A model generated the notes under the pieces. That model saw only the letters and a program-made list of their open reading frames with translations. It ran no database searches and was not told the DNA's origin. A program made the translations under genes and the position numbers. From contig CALCKW010000011.1 in assembly GCA_937965695.1 (NCBI GenBank), positions 62,001 to 126,000 on the forward strand: a stretch of DNA of 64,000 nt, given 5' to 3'. The stretch is from an uncultured Granulosicoccaceae bacterium (GTDB taxonomy: Bacteria > Pseudomonadota > Gammaproteobacteria > CALCKW01). Shown here piece by piece: positions 1 to 8,605 of the stretch (within the stretch, counting starts at the first letter, position 1; each line of letters starts with the position of its first letter).

Positions 1-34
1 CGGGGGACTCGACGATTACCAGGCTCTTAGTCAT
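1..34 (-). CDS. topA: DNA topoisomerase I, N-terminal fragment (runs off window)
   Basis: The first eleven codons of a minus-strand gene are visible, starting at the ATG complementary to 32-34 and reading MTKSLVIVESP. This is the characteristic opening of bacterial topoisomerase I, whose TOPRIM domain begins with a hydrophobic strand ending in VESP. The enzyme relaxes negative supercoils. The rest lies outside the window. Position downstream of dprA on the same strand agrees with the dprA-topA neighbourhood common in gammaproteobacteria. No strong ribosome binding site is seen, only a purine-rich GAGAACAA about 8-15 nt upstream. The call rests on a short but very typical N-terminus. Confidence 0.8.
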   Translation of the reverse strand, partial: MTKSLVIVESP

Positions 35-334
35 GTTGTACCAATTGTTCTCGTGAAGCTCGCGAGCTCCGGTTGTATTCTTTGCGTTTAGTAGCGCTGA
101 TTTAGCAGCCAGATGCAGCCTTGTCAATTGCGCAAAAGGCATTTTGTCGCCCTAGCAATTGCATTGATACGCAAATAAGTTGCTGATAATTAGTGTAAAT
201 ATTGTTGTCTGGTCGCGGCCTTAGTGGCCGAGCATAACATCTTGTGCTCACTGATTTGGCTCGTGCACAAGATAACTAAATCGCTGAGAAGCATACGAGT
301 GGTCAGCGCTGCCGTCTACCCTTGTATGCTAAAG
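35..334. other. Intergenic region between dprA and topA
   Basis: Three hundred bases without a convincing gene. It contains two small inverted repeats: CTTGTGC at 241-247 against GCACAAG at 265-271, and GGCC-TTAGT-GGCC near 217-229. Many gammaproteobacteria carry the smg (DUF494) gene between dprA and topA; no frame here encodes it. The topA promoter presumably lies here. Confidence 0.5.
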
Positions 335-1453
335 CTACACATTTAATGCGTAGCGACCACCACTAGCTTTGCTGACTCTGCCTGTCAATTCCAGCATTAA
401 AAGCATGGAGGACAACACGGCTGTCGAGAGCCCAGAACGTTCAACAAGCGTATCCATCGACACCGGATCGTGTCCCAAGCAAGCAATGAGTTGCTCGTAT
501 TCAGGGTCGTTTTTTTCCGCGTTGCCAACCGGGCTTTCAGCGGCAATTTCCGTCTGACTTTCGGTGTGTTTCAACGCATCTGTGTTGATCTGAGAGGCTA
601 GTTCTTCCAACACATCGTCGGCAGTCTCGACAAGCTTTGCCCCTTGGCGGATCAAAGCATGGCAGCCTCGTGCCATCGGATTGTGAATAGACCCGGGCAC
701 CGCCAGCACCTCGCGCCCTTGCTCCGTGGCTAACCGAGCGGTGATCAGTGAGCCGCTGCGCACCGTCGCTTCGATGACGAGCACGCCACAGCTGAGAGCA
801 CTGATGATGCGATTTCGGCGTGGAAAATTATGCGCTTGGGGTGGCGTGCCTATTGGGAGTTCGGAAACCAACGCTCCGTGCTGCGCCAAACTGTGCGCGA
901 GCTCGCGATTACTGGCGGGGTATACCCGATCTAACCCCGTGCCAGTCACCGCTATGCTCAATCCATTGACGGACAGCGCACCTCGGTGTGACGCAGCGTC
1001 AATACCGCTGGCGAGGCCACTGGTAATACACAGTCCACGTTCGGCGAGCTCAGCGGCAAATCGTTCTGCGTTTTCTGTGCCACCAGCACTGGGGTTTCGG
1101 CTACCGACCAGTGCGATTTGAGGCGTTTTAAGGACCTCAGGGTCACCCGTGACATACAGAAGCAGTGGCGGGTCATTGATATCACGCAGGCTATTGGGGT
1201 AGTCCGAGCTGTCCAGGGGGATAAGGTGGTTGCCGTCTATGGCCGCCCATTCAAGATCGGGCGCAATGTCTTCTTCACTAAGAGCGCGAAGAGCAGAAAC
1301 CTGACTGGACTTGAGGCCAGCACGTTGCAGGGCCGAATCACTGGCTGATAGAGCTGATGCTGCGTCGCCAAAATTGTCGATTAATTTTTGCGCGGATCGG
1401 GCACCAATGCCAGGAGATCGTAATAAGGTGAGGGCTGCTTGAATTGAATTCAT
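335..1453 (-). CDS. dprA: DNA processing protein DprA
   Basis: DprA binds single-stranded DNA taken up during natural transformation and loads RecA on it. The 372-residue protein has an N-terminal helix-hairpin-helix/SAM-like region, then the extended Rossmann fold with ALVGSRNPS at about 114-122 and SGLASGIDAASH at about 145-156. The FPRRNRIISALS and SGSLITARLA signatures follow, and a C-terminal winged-helix domain covers roughly 315-372. Length and domain order are normal for the gammaproteobacterial form. The ATG at 1453 is the natural start. It lies downstream of the LysM gene on the same strand, separated by a perfect hairpin at 1469-1495. With the type IV pilus genes of this window it suggests that transformation is possible, though this is inference. 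Confidence 0.95.
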   Translation of the reverse strand: MNSIQAALTLLRSPGIGARSAQKLIDNFGDAASALSASDSALQRAGLKSSQVSALRALSEEDIAPDLEWAAIDGNHLIPLDSSDYPNSLRDINDPPLLLYVTGDPEVLKTPQIALVGSRNPSAGGTENAERFAAELAERGLCITSGLASGIDAASHRGALSVNGLSIAVTGTGLDRVYPASNRELAHSLAQHGALVSELPIGTPPQAHNFPRRNRIISALSCGVLVIEATVRSGSLITARLATEQGREVLAVPGSIHNPMARGCHALIRQGAKLVETADDVLEELASQINTDALKHTESQTEIAAESPVGNAEKNDPEYEQLIACLGHDPVSMDTLVERSGLSTAVLSSMLLMLELTGRVSKASGGRYALNV

Positions 1454-1468
1454 GAGGCCAGTATAGCG

Positions 1469-1495
1469 ACGGGCGCTGTCATAGACAGCGCCCGT
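1469..1495. other. Perfect 12-bp hairpin between LysM gene and dprA
   Basis: ACGGGCGCTGTC (1469-1480) and GACAGCGCCCGT (1484-1495) pair perfectly around the 3-nt loop ATA. On the minus strand, the direction of both flanking genes, no T tract follows, so it is not a textbook intrinsic terminator. On the plus strand GCATTTTT follows, but no gene is read that way upstream. It could be an mRNA 3'-end-protecting or processing stem between the two cistrons. Confidence 0.6.
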
Positions 1496-1545
1496 GCATT
1501 TTTGAGCGACAAATTAACGTGCTCGTTTTGACCAATTGATGCGTT

Positions 1546-2811
1546 TTAGAAACCGCGCATCGTATCGCCGACCTGAACTGGAACTGTCGCTTCCAGTATG
1601 AGGGCGTAGCTGACGTTGTCAAAAGTACGGAAAACAATGGCGTTGCCTTTGATACGCTCTGGCAATTCAACGTATTCACCCTCACCGGCGTTAGCCAGAT
1701 CATCGAATACTGCTGTGTGAGCCGACGCAATCTCAAGCGTTGAACCGTTAACCATGCCACCGTTGCGCCCTTTGTTCAGGACGACCACCTGATGTAAACC
1801 CGCACGGGCCATGGCGTCGTATAGCGAGATGACCTTTGCGTTGACTGATGGGTCGACGGCTACTGGTACAGGGTTGTCCATTTCTTCATTGCTTTTGGCC
1901 ACCAATCGATCACCTTTGAGTGTCTCGATGGCGCTGTTAAATAGCTCTAAAGTCGCTGGATCCCCAGCGCGAACTACCAAAGCGTCAGCGACTCGCGTGG
2001 CCTCGTAGCCGAGCGTGACGCCGGTGTCTGGGTCAATGAGAGGCTCACTGGGGCGAAAGACGCTATAGATTTCTTGCATTTGCGCCGGGAAGCCACGTGC
2101 GTAAATTTCGTCGCCGTTTGCCGCAGCTAGACGCTCTCCAATGGTGCCCAGTACATAAGCGGCATCCTGCAATTCGTCATTGACCATGACGTGCGGTGAT
2201 TTGGCAAAATTGCGAATGGCTTCTGCCGCTTCGTTCGAGACCGAACGAACGAGATCTTCTTCACGTACCATTGGGCTCATGACTTCACGGCCGTTACGCA
2301 TGCGCGGAGCTGCGCCAACTTCGCCTCCGCCTACAGAGCTATATCCGCCCTCACCGTTGGGTCGAAGGACATCGATTACAGCACGTCCATCAACAACACT
2401 GAGCCGGATTAAATCCCCTGGGTAAATCAAATGGGGGTTCGCAATTTGTGGATTTTGCTTCCAGATGCTCGGCCACTGATAGGGGTCATGCAAAAACTTG
2501 CCGGAGATGTCCCACAACGTGTCACCTTTGACCACTTCGTACTCTCGTGGGCTGTCGGCTCGCACTTGGATAGCCGAGCTCTCATTGAGCTCTGTGGTGA
2601 TGACCACTTCAGCATTGGAAGCAGGGGCAGCGGCAGAGGCTGCAACTGGCTGGGCTTGCGGTGGTTGATAAGCCTTGATCTGCTTACCGCTGCCAGCGCA
2701 ACCGCTCACACCAATGGCGACCATCAAGGCCACTGTGGCAGGCCGAAAGCCTCGAGAAAAGCGGATTGACCGCTGCTTGTTACGCAGGTTTAGCTGCTGA
2801 GTATTGCCCAT
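1546..2811 (-). CDS. LysM-domain lipoprotein
   Basis: A 421-residue exported protein. The N-terminus has a basic stretch, a hydrophobic segment and a lipobox ending GVSGC with the acylated cysteine at about residue 38. A LysM peptidoglycan-binding domain at about 89-135 reads YEVVKGDTLWDISGKF and ends in the IYPGDLIRL pattern. The remaining 280 residues resemble the LysM proteins found upstream of dprA in Pseudomonas and relatives; their exact function is not established. The ATG at 2811 gives a good signal peptide. The gene is divergent from def, with a 145-bp shared upstream region. It probably sits in the outer membrane, anchored by lipid and contacting the cell wall. Role beyond peptidoglycan binding is unknown. 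Confidence 0.88.
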   Translation of the reverse strand: MGNTQQLNLRNKQRSIRFSRGFRPATVALMVAIGVSGCAGSGKQIKAYQPPQAQPVAASAAAPASNAEVVITTELNESSAIQVRADSPREYEVVKGDTLWDISGKFLHDPYQWPSIWKQNPQIANPHLIYPGDLIRLSVVDGRAVIDVLRPNGEGGYSSVGGGEVGAAPRMRNGREVMSPMVREEDLVRSVSNEAAEAIRNFAKSPHVMVNDELQDAAYVLGTIGERLAAANGDEIYARGFPAQMQEIYSVFRPSEPLIDPDTGVTLGYEATRVADALVVRAGDPATLELFNSAIETLKGDRLVAKSNEEMDNPVPVAVDPSVNAKVISLYDAMARAGLHQVVVLNKGRNGGMVNGSTLEIASAHTAVFDDLANAGEGEYVELPERIKGNAIVFRTFDNVSYALILEATVPVQVGDTMRGF

Positions 2812-2956
2812 GGCTGAGTTCCAATCTTGGTTATCAATTAACGCGAAGCTAAGAGCACGCGATACAATGGTTTTTTTACTGTCTTAGCTTCGTCAAACGT
2901 GCTGCTCGCTCGTGTGTTGAAGCGTTCAAATTACTTAAAACTTTAACGGTAGGTAC

Positions 2957-3463
2957 ATGGCTCTACTGGATATTCTTATCTTTCCCGATAAACGACTACG
3001 CACCGTGGCTGCTCCTGTTGAGCAGTTCGACGACGGTTTACAACAGCTCATCGACGACATGTTCGAGACTATGTACGACGCCCCTGGCATCGGACTGGCC
3101 GCAACACAGATAAATGTTCACCAACAAGTGGTGGTCATGGATCTTTCTGAGGCAAAGAACGAGCCGCAAGTCTTCATCAACCCGAAGATTCTTCAGGAAG
3201 CGGGTGAAGAAGAGATGCAAGAAGGTTGCCTGTCTATCCCGACGGTGTACGAAACGATAAAGCGTTCGGAGACTGTCACGGTCGAGGCGCTGGATCGAAA
3301 TGGCAAAAAATACCGCTTGGATGCAGATGGTTTATTGGCCGTGTGCATACAACATGAGGTGGATCACTTACTAGGCAAGATGTTCGTGGATTACCTCAGT
3401 CCATTGAAAAGGGACCGTATCCGTAAAAAAATGACAAAACTTATTCGCGATCAAGAGTCGTAG
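2957..3463 (+). CDS. def: Peptide deformylase
   Basis: Removes the N-formyl group from nascent proteins in the cytoplasm using a catalytic Fe2+ or similar metal. The 168-residue protein carries all three family motifs: GIGLAATQI at 44-52, EGCLSIP with metal ligand Cys91, and [10 protein letters not shown] with ligands His133 and His137 and catalytic Glu134. It begins at the ATG at 2957. It is followed 12 bp later by fmt, so the enzymes that add and remove the formyl group are cotranscribed, the usual def-fmt-rsmB order. Confidence 0.98.
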   Translation: MALLDILIFPDKRLRTVAAPVEQFDDGLQQLIDDMFETMYDAPGIGLAATQINVHQQVVVMDLSEAKNEPQVFINPKILQEAGEEEMQEGCLSIPTVYETIKRSETVTVEALDRNGKKYRLDADGLLAVCIQHEVDHLLGKMFVDYLSPLKRDRIRKKMTKLIRDQES

Positions 3464-3475
3464 GGGTCGGATTGC

Positions 3476-4420
3476 GTGGCAAAAATCGTTTTTGCAGGTA
3501 CCCCCGATTTTTCGGTCAGTTCACTACGGGCGCTGTTGGGGACTGAACATGAAGTTGTCGCTGTCTACACCCAGCCTGATCGGCGTGCTGGTCGAGGGAG
3601 GCAACCCCAACCCAGCCCCGTTAAAAATGCGGCATTGGCAGCGAACGTTCCCGTCTGTCAGCCGGAATCTTTTCGCGACGAACACGCGTTGGCCGAACTG
3701 CGGAGCTGGCAGCCTGACTTAATGGTGGTGGTTGCCTACGGGTTGTTATTGCCACAAGCCGTTTTGGATATCCCGCGTTATGGCTGTGTCAATGTGCATG
3801 CTTCATTGTTACCGCGATGGCGTGGAGCCGCACCAATTCAAAGAGCTATCGAAGCCGGTGACACGGAGTCCGGCGTGTGTATTATGCAAATGGATAAAGG
3901 TTTAGACACGGGGCCTGTGTGGCATCGAGTTAGCCAAGCCATTGATAAAAACACGACCGGTGAAGTGCTACATGACCAGCTTGCTGCCACCGGTGCGCAA
4001 GCATTGGTGGACGCACTGCCGACTATTTTTGAAGGATCGACATCCCCACAGGCGCAGGATGACGTTGGTGCTTGCTATGCACGTAAATTAAAAAAAGAAG
4101 ATGCTTGGATCGATTGGACGCGCTCCGCCGAAGCGATCAGTTACCAGATTCGAGCTTTTAACCCGGTGCCTATCGCACAAACACGAGTCGAAGGCGAGAC
4201 ACTGAGGGTGTGGATGGCTGTACCCGTTGACGGTCCTGCTTCAGTCAGTGTCGCCCCAGGGACTGTTCTTGCAGAGTCCAGCGATGGTGTTGATGTGCAG
4301 ACTGGAGATGGCGTGCTGCGTTTGTTGCAGTTACAGCCGTCAGGTAAGCGACCTATGGCAGTCAAAGACTTTATCAATGGTCGCTCATTGGCGGACAAAT
4401 TTCTCGAGGCGCCACTTTGA
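3476..4420 (+). CDS. fmt: Methionyl-tRNA formyltransferase
   Basis: Formylates Met-tRNA(fMet) with 10-formyl-tetrahydrofolate before initiation. The protein has 314 residues. The N-terminal Rossmann domain holds the catalytic triad Asn106, His108 (in VHASLLPRWRGA) and Asp144 (in MDKGLDTG), matching the E. coli numbering. The C-terminal OB-fold domain follows from about residue 205. The start is a GTG at 3476. The stop overlaps the TTG start of rsmB, implying translational coupling in the def-fmt-rsmB operon. Confidence 0.98.
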   Translation: MAKIVFAGTPDFSVSSLRALLGTEHEVVAVYTQPDRRAGRGRQPQPSPVKNAALAANVPVCQPESFRDEHALAELRSWQPDLMVVVAYGLLLPQAVLDIPRYGCVNVHASLLPRWRGAAPIQRAIEAGDTESGVCIMQMDKGLDTGPVWHRVSQAIDKNTTGEVLHDQLAATGAQALVDALPTIFEGSTSPQAQDDVGACYARKLKKEDAWIDWTRSAEAISYQIRAFNPVPIAQTRVEGETLRVWMAVPVDGPASVSVAPGTVLAESSDGVDVQTGDGVLRLLQLQPSGKRPMAVKDFINGRSLADKFLEAPL

Positions 4421-5715
4421 GTATAGATCGCGCGCGTTTGGCAGCTGTTCAAGCGCATGCGGAAGTGCTGAATGGCCGGTCTGTCGATGATGCGCTCGCG
4501 GACACCGCTGCAGATCTATCCGTTCCTCAGCGAGCGCGTTGTCGTGCGATCACGTATGAAGCTTGTCGGTGGCATTTGCGTTGGCACGCGGCGCTTCAAT
4601 TGTTGTTGAGCAAAAAGCTAAAGCCAAGAGATGAAGTGCTCGCCTCGGTGGTGGTCTGTGCGCTTGTTGAAATCGAGAACATGCAGACGCCTAGCCATGC
4701 GGCGGTCGATAGCTACGTCGATTTGAGCAAGGCGTTGGATCTGGGCCACGCGCGTGGGTTGATAAACGCTGTGCTACGCCGATTTCTGCGTGAAAGAGCG
4801 CAAATTTTGACCAAAATCGATAAGCAACCAGCGGCGCAATTTAGCCATCCGCCTTGGTTGTTGACGATGTTGCGCAACGATTGGGGCGCGAAACGAAGTC
4901 CTATTCTCGACGCTAATAACGGTCGTGGACCGATGACCTTACGTGTTAATCGCACCAAAGGAAGTCGACAGGAATACCTCTCACAATTGGTTGCTGCAGA
5001 TATTTCAGCGCAAGAGGGTGTGGGCGAATGGGATGTAGTACTGGGTGATCCAAAACCGGTAGATTTGCTGCCCAATTTTGATCAGGGTGCTGTTTCTGTA
5101 CAAGATTCCGCCGCGCAGTTTGCAGCCTTTCTGCTCGACCCCCAACCGGGCCAGAGAGTGTTAGATGCCTGCGCCGCACCTGGAGGTAAGACGGCCCATT
5201 TGCTCGAGTGGGCTGATGGAGACTTAAATCTGCTCGCACTCGACGCCAGCGCTAGACGTCTGCCAAGAGTAGAAGAAAACTTGCAACGCCTTGACCTGCA
5301 AGCGGTGCAGCTCTGTGCAGACGCAGCCAACGTCGAAAGCTGGTGGGATAGATCTGTATTTGACCGCATTTTATTGGACGCGCCATGCACAGGCACCGGT
5401 GTCATCAGGCGCCACCCCGATATCAAACTCTTGCGTCGAAAGGATGACGTAGCTCAGCTTGTCGCGACACAAATTGAATTGTTAGATTCGCTTTGGCCTT
5501 TGCTGGCACCAAAAGGGCGTTTTTTATACGCCACTTGCTCTATTTTGCGAGAAGAAAATGACCGGCAAATGGAGGCGTTTTTGGGTAGAACCCAAAATGC
5601 GCGTTTGGTTGATTTCTCTCTTCCTATTGGTTGCCAGCAATCCTTTGGTTGGCAAGTTTTGCCAGGAGAGGGCGGGGCCGATGGATTTTTCTACGCACTA
5701 CTGGAGCGGGCCTAG
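4417..5715 (+). CDS. rsmB: 16S rRNA (cytosine-967-C5)-methyltransferase RsmB
   Basis: Methylates C967 of 16S rRNA using S-adenosylmethionine. The 432-residue protein has an N-terminal NusB-like RNA-binding domain (about 1-140) and a C-terminal Rossmann methyltransferase. The AdoMet site DACAAPGGKTAHLLE is at about 249-263, and the two catalytic cysteines are Cys324 in DAPCTGTG and Cys374 in ATCSIL, almost identical to E. coli numbering. The TTG start at 4417 overlaps the fmt stop codon; no ATG is available near the expected N-terminus, so coupling probably decides this start. Confidence 0.96.
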   Translation: MSIDRARLAAVQAHAEVLNGRSVDDALADTAADLSVPQRARCRAITYEACRWHLRWHAALQLLLSKKLKPRDEVLASVVVCALVEIENMQTPSHAAVDSYVDLSKALDLGHARGLINAVLRRFLRERAQILTKIDKQPAAQFSHPPWLLTMLRNDWGAKRSPILDANNGRGPMTLRVNRTKGSRQEYLSQLVAADISAQEGVGEWDVVLGDPKPVDLLPNFDQGAVSVQDSAAQFAAFLLDPQPGQRVLDACAAPGGKTAHLLEWADGDLNLLALDASARRLPRVEENLQRLDLQAVQLCADAANVESWWDRSVFDRILLDAPCTGTGVIRRHPDIKLLRRKDDVAQLVATQIELLDSLWPLLAPKGRFLYATCSILREENDRQMEAFLGRTQNARLVDFSLPIGCQQSFGWQVLPGEGGADGFFYALLERA

Positions 5716-5820
5716 CATTGGCTCGAATTCACTGGGATTAGTATCGTTATCGATTCAGCGAGCTATGCGGGTTAAGATGCCAAGCATGAACCGTACGGTT
5801 ATCAAAACAAGGACGGCTGG

Positions 5821-6408
5821 GTGAGAGCTGATCGTCGACAAAGAAGGTCGATGCTTACAATGCGCGGCTTTTTGCTGTGGCTTATCGTGTGGATGGCTGC
5901 AGCGCCGTTGCGTGCTGAAGATGGTGTCGTCAGTTACAACTCGCTTGTCTCTTATGTTGTCGATCAGCGCGTCTACCTCAGTACCGATGTTTCTTTGCAG
6001 TTGTCTGGGCTAGCTCGCTCGGCGCTCGAAAGTGGTGTAGCGCTTGAGTTTGACACGGATATCGAGGTTTCGCGTCAGGTGAATTTCTGGCCTGATCAAA
6101 CCCTGCGGCGCTACCAGATCTCCCATCGTTTGAGTTATCAAGAACTCACTCGCAGCTATCGTCTTGAACGGTTGCAGACTGGCGATCGCGTATCTTTTCG
6201 AAACCTTAAAGATGCGTTGCACTCCATGGCGAGTTTGCGCGACCTAATGTTGTTGCCAGTCTCTGAACTCAAAGGCGGCAAGCGCCATTATGGCCGCATG
6301 GAACTCAGTCTCGATATCGATGCGCTGCCGTCCCCGTTGCGTACGCAGGCGTATTTCTCCCGTGCGTGGAAACTGCAAGGGGGCGAGCAAGAATGGCGTA
6401 TTCGGTGA
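5821..6408 (+). CDS. Exported DUF4390 family protein
   Basis: A 195-residue protein of unknown function. After a basic N-terminus it has a hydrophobic stretch (GFLLWLIVWMAAAP) ending in LRAED, a likely cleaved signal peptide, so it is periplasmic. The rest is mostly beta-strand-like and contains the VYLSTDVSLQLSG and LTRSYRLERLQTG blocks typical of DUF4390 proteins, which commonly sit between rsmB and ntrY as here. The start is uncertain: GTG at 5821 (preceded by AAGGA), ATG at 5851 or ATG at 5860. The last 16 bp overlap the preferred ntrY start, suggesting cotranscription and possibly a link to sensing by NtrY, which is inference. Confidence 0.8.
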   Translation: MRADRRQRRSMLTMRGFLLWLIVWMAAAPLRAEDGVVSYNSLVSYVVDQRVYLSTDVSLQLSGLARSALESGVALEFDTDIEVSRQVNFWPDQTLRRYQISHRLSYQELTRSYRLERLQTGDRVSFRNLKDALHSMASLRDLMLLPVSELKGGKRHYGRMELSLDIDALPSPLRTQAYFSRAWKLQGGEQEWRIR

Positions 6409-8564
6409 TGGACAACAAGACCAGTAGCGGCGCACTTGGGGTGGTGCTGATGCTCGTGGTGTTCGTTTCTCTGCTGTCGTCGCTCTATTTTCTGGGCAAC
6501 AGCGCCGAAAGCCTTGAACGATTTGGCCGCGCGAACGATTTGCTGCTAGTGATCAATGGCCTGATGTCAGTGATCATTTTTGTGCTGGTTGCCATGAATG
6601 CTGTGCGACTGGTGCGTGAGCTGCGGCAGGGCCTTGCTGGCTCGCGATTGACCCTGCGATTGGTTTTGATGCTGGTTTTGATGTCGTTGTTGCCCGCCAT
6701 CATTGTCTACACGTTCTCTGTACGTTTTTTACGCTCGGGTATCGATAGCTGGTTTAACGTTCAAATCGAACAATCTCTTGATAATGCATTGGACATCAGT
6801 CGCGCTTCACTGGCCGAAGAACAACGTGAATTTATGCGCAGCAGTGAAAAGATTCGCCTGACGCTCCGCACCCTAGAGGACGCGTCTTTAGTGCCTGCCA
6901 TGAGCGACGTACTCAGCGCCTATGGAGCACGTGAAATTATTTTGCGTGACCGACAAGGACTCGTCATTGCCTCGGCGAGTTTAAATCTCTATCTGCCTAA
7001 TATGCGAGTGGATCAAGAGCTCTCTGAGCGTGTGTTGGACGGACAGTCTTGGGTGTCGGTGATAGAACGGCAGGACGGGAATTTAGATGTCCAGGTAGGG
7101 CTTGCATTTAACGATGGCGTCGTTGAGCGCAACGGCCAAATTCTCGAAGTGATTTACCCGATGGATGCTCGACGCCAAGAGTTGGGTCAGGACGTTCAGG
7201 ACACCTTTCAGCATTATCAGCAATTGACGTTCATGCGTGAACCGCTGAAGACCAGTTTTGTTTTTACACTTTCACTGGTATTAGCGCTTTCGGCGCTGGC
7301 TGCCGTTTGGATTGCATTTAGGCTAGCGCGTTTGCTCATGCGGCCCGTTCAAACCCTGGCAGCTGGCACCCGTGCTGTTGCGGAAGGTGACTTGAGTCAG
7401 CGATTACCTCCCGGTGGCAAGGATGAATTTGGCTACCTACTCAATTCATTTAATCAGATGGTCCGTCAGCTGCAGAGTGCTCGAGATCGAGCATCGATCA
7501 GTCAGGGCGAAGTTGAACAACAACGCGCTTATCTGCAAGCGGTTGTCGGCAGTATCTCTACGGGTGTCATGACGCTTGATCAAAGTGGCCGACCGCGCAC
7601 TATCAACAGTGCCGCCATTGACATGCTCGGGGTGGATAGAGTCGATGTCATCGGTATCAGCTTAGAAGACGCACGAGACAAAACGGGTGCCTATGCGGCA
7701 CTCGCCGAAGCGGTTGCGCCGCACCTTGATGCAGACGCTAGTGTTTGGCAAGAGGAGCTGCATCTCAACGGTGCGCGTGGTCGTCGTACTTTTGTCTGCC
7801 GAGGATCGCGACTTGGCGAAGTTGGTACGGGGCACGTGTTGGTCTTTGATGATATATCGCCCATCATCCGTGCTCAACGAGATGCAGCGTGGAGTGAGGT
7901 GGCTCGACGTCTGGCCCATGAGATTAAAAACCCGTTGACGCCAATTCAGTTATCCGCTGAGCGTATAAGACACCGCTACATGGATAAACTGGGCGAAGAT
8001 GGTGAGTTGATGGATCGCGCTACTCGAACCATCGTGCAGCAAGTTGAAAGCATGAAGAGCATGGTCAATGCCTTTGCTGAATACGCTAATACACCCGACT
8101 TGGCATTTGCAGAGATAGATCTGTCAGACCTAGTAGCCGATGTGGTTGAGCTTTATCGCGGCCTGCCATCTGGCGGCAGAATTGGTTTGAATCTCGCTGA
8201 TAACTTACCCCTCGTGCGAGCCGACTCTGGTCGTTTTAGGCAATTGCTTCACAACTTGCTTAAAAATGCACTAGAGGCGAAAGAAAACGAAGAAGAAGCA
8301 AATATTGATGTGTCGTTGCAGCTTTCTGTTATCGACAATGAGTCGTGTCTTAAATTGCAAGTAAGAGACTACGGACCAGGTTTCCCAGTGGATACGCTCG
8401 ATCGGGTTTTTGAACCCTATGTGACTTCTAAAAGTCGCGGAACCGGGCTTGGCTTGGCAATTGTCAAGCAGGTGGTTGAAGAACACGAGGGGGAGATTGA
8501 ATTGAGCAACCCTGCAGACGGCGGGGCTTGTGTCACCCTTTATTTACAGCACATGGCGAGTTGA
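6393..8564 (+). CDS. ntrY: NtrY-like membrane sensor histidine kinase
   Basis: A 723-residue inner-membrane sensor kinase. Three N-terminal hydrophobic segments (about 8-110) and a fourth near residue 290 flank a periplasmic region. HAMP (HAMP-like LLMRPVQTLAAGTRAVAEGD), PAS, HisKA and HATPase modules follow. The phosphorylated His509 lies in RRLAHEIKNPLTPIQLS; the N box is HNLLKNALEAKE, and the G boxes are DYGPGFP and GTGLGLAIVK. Of the possible starts, the ATG at 6393 follows a GGGCGAG stretch; ATG 6408 overlaps the upstream stop as TGATG and is also possible. It pairs with the NtrX-like regulator 41 bp downstream. In other bacteria NtrYX responds to nitrogen, redox or envelope conditions; the signal here is unknown. 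Confidence 0.92.
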   Translation: MAYSVMDNKTSSGALGVVLMLVVFVSLLSSLYFLGNSAESLERFGRANDLLLVINGLMSVIIFVLVAMNAVRLVRELRQGLAGSRLTLRLVLMLVLMSLLPAIIVYTFSVRFLRSGIDSWFNVQIEQSLDNALDISRASLAEEQREFMRSSEKIRLTLRTLEDASLVPAMSDVLSAYGAREIILRDRQGLVIASASLNLYLPNMRVDQELSERVLDGQSWVSVIERQDGNLDVQVGLAFNDGVVERNGQILEVIYPMDARRQELGQDVQDTFQHYQQLTFMREPLKTSFVFTLSLVLALSALAAVWIAFRLARLLMRPVQTLAAGTRAVAEGDLSQRLPPGGKDEFGYLLNSFNQMVRQLQSARDRASISQGEVEQQRAYLQAVVGSISTGVMTLDQSGRPRTINSAAIDMLGVDRVDVIGISLEDARDKTGAYAALAEAVAPHLDADASVWQEELHLNGARGRRTFVCRGSRLGEVGTGHVLVFDDISPIIRAQRDAAWSEVARRLAHEIKNPLTPIQLSAERIRHRYMDKLGEDGELMDRATRTIVQQVESMKSMVNAFAEYANTPDLAFAEIDLSDLVADVVELYRGLPSGGRIGLNLADNLPLVRADSGRFRQLLHNLLKNALEAKENEEEANIDVSLQLSVIDNESCLKLQVRDYGPGFPVDTLDRVFEPYVTSKSRGTGLGLAIVKQVVEEHEGEIELSNPADGGACVTLYLQHMAS

Positions 8565-8605
8565 TAGCTCACTTGATTGAGTTTGACTATCGCCGGGAGA
8601 GCAAC

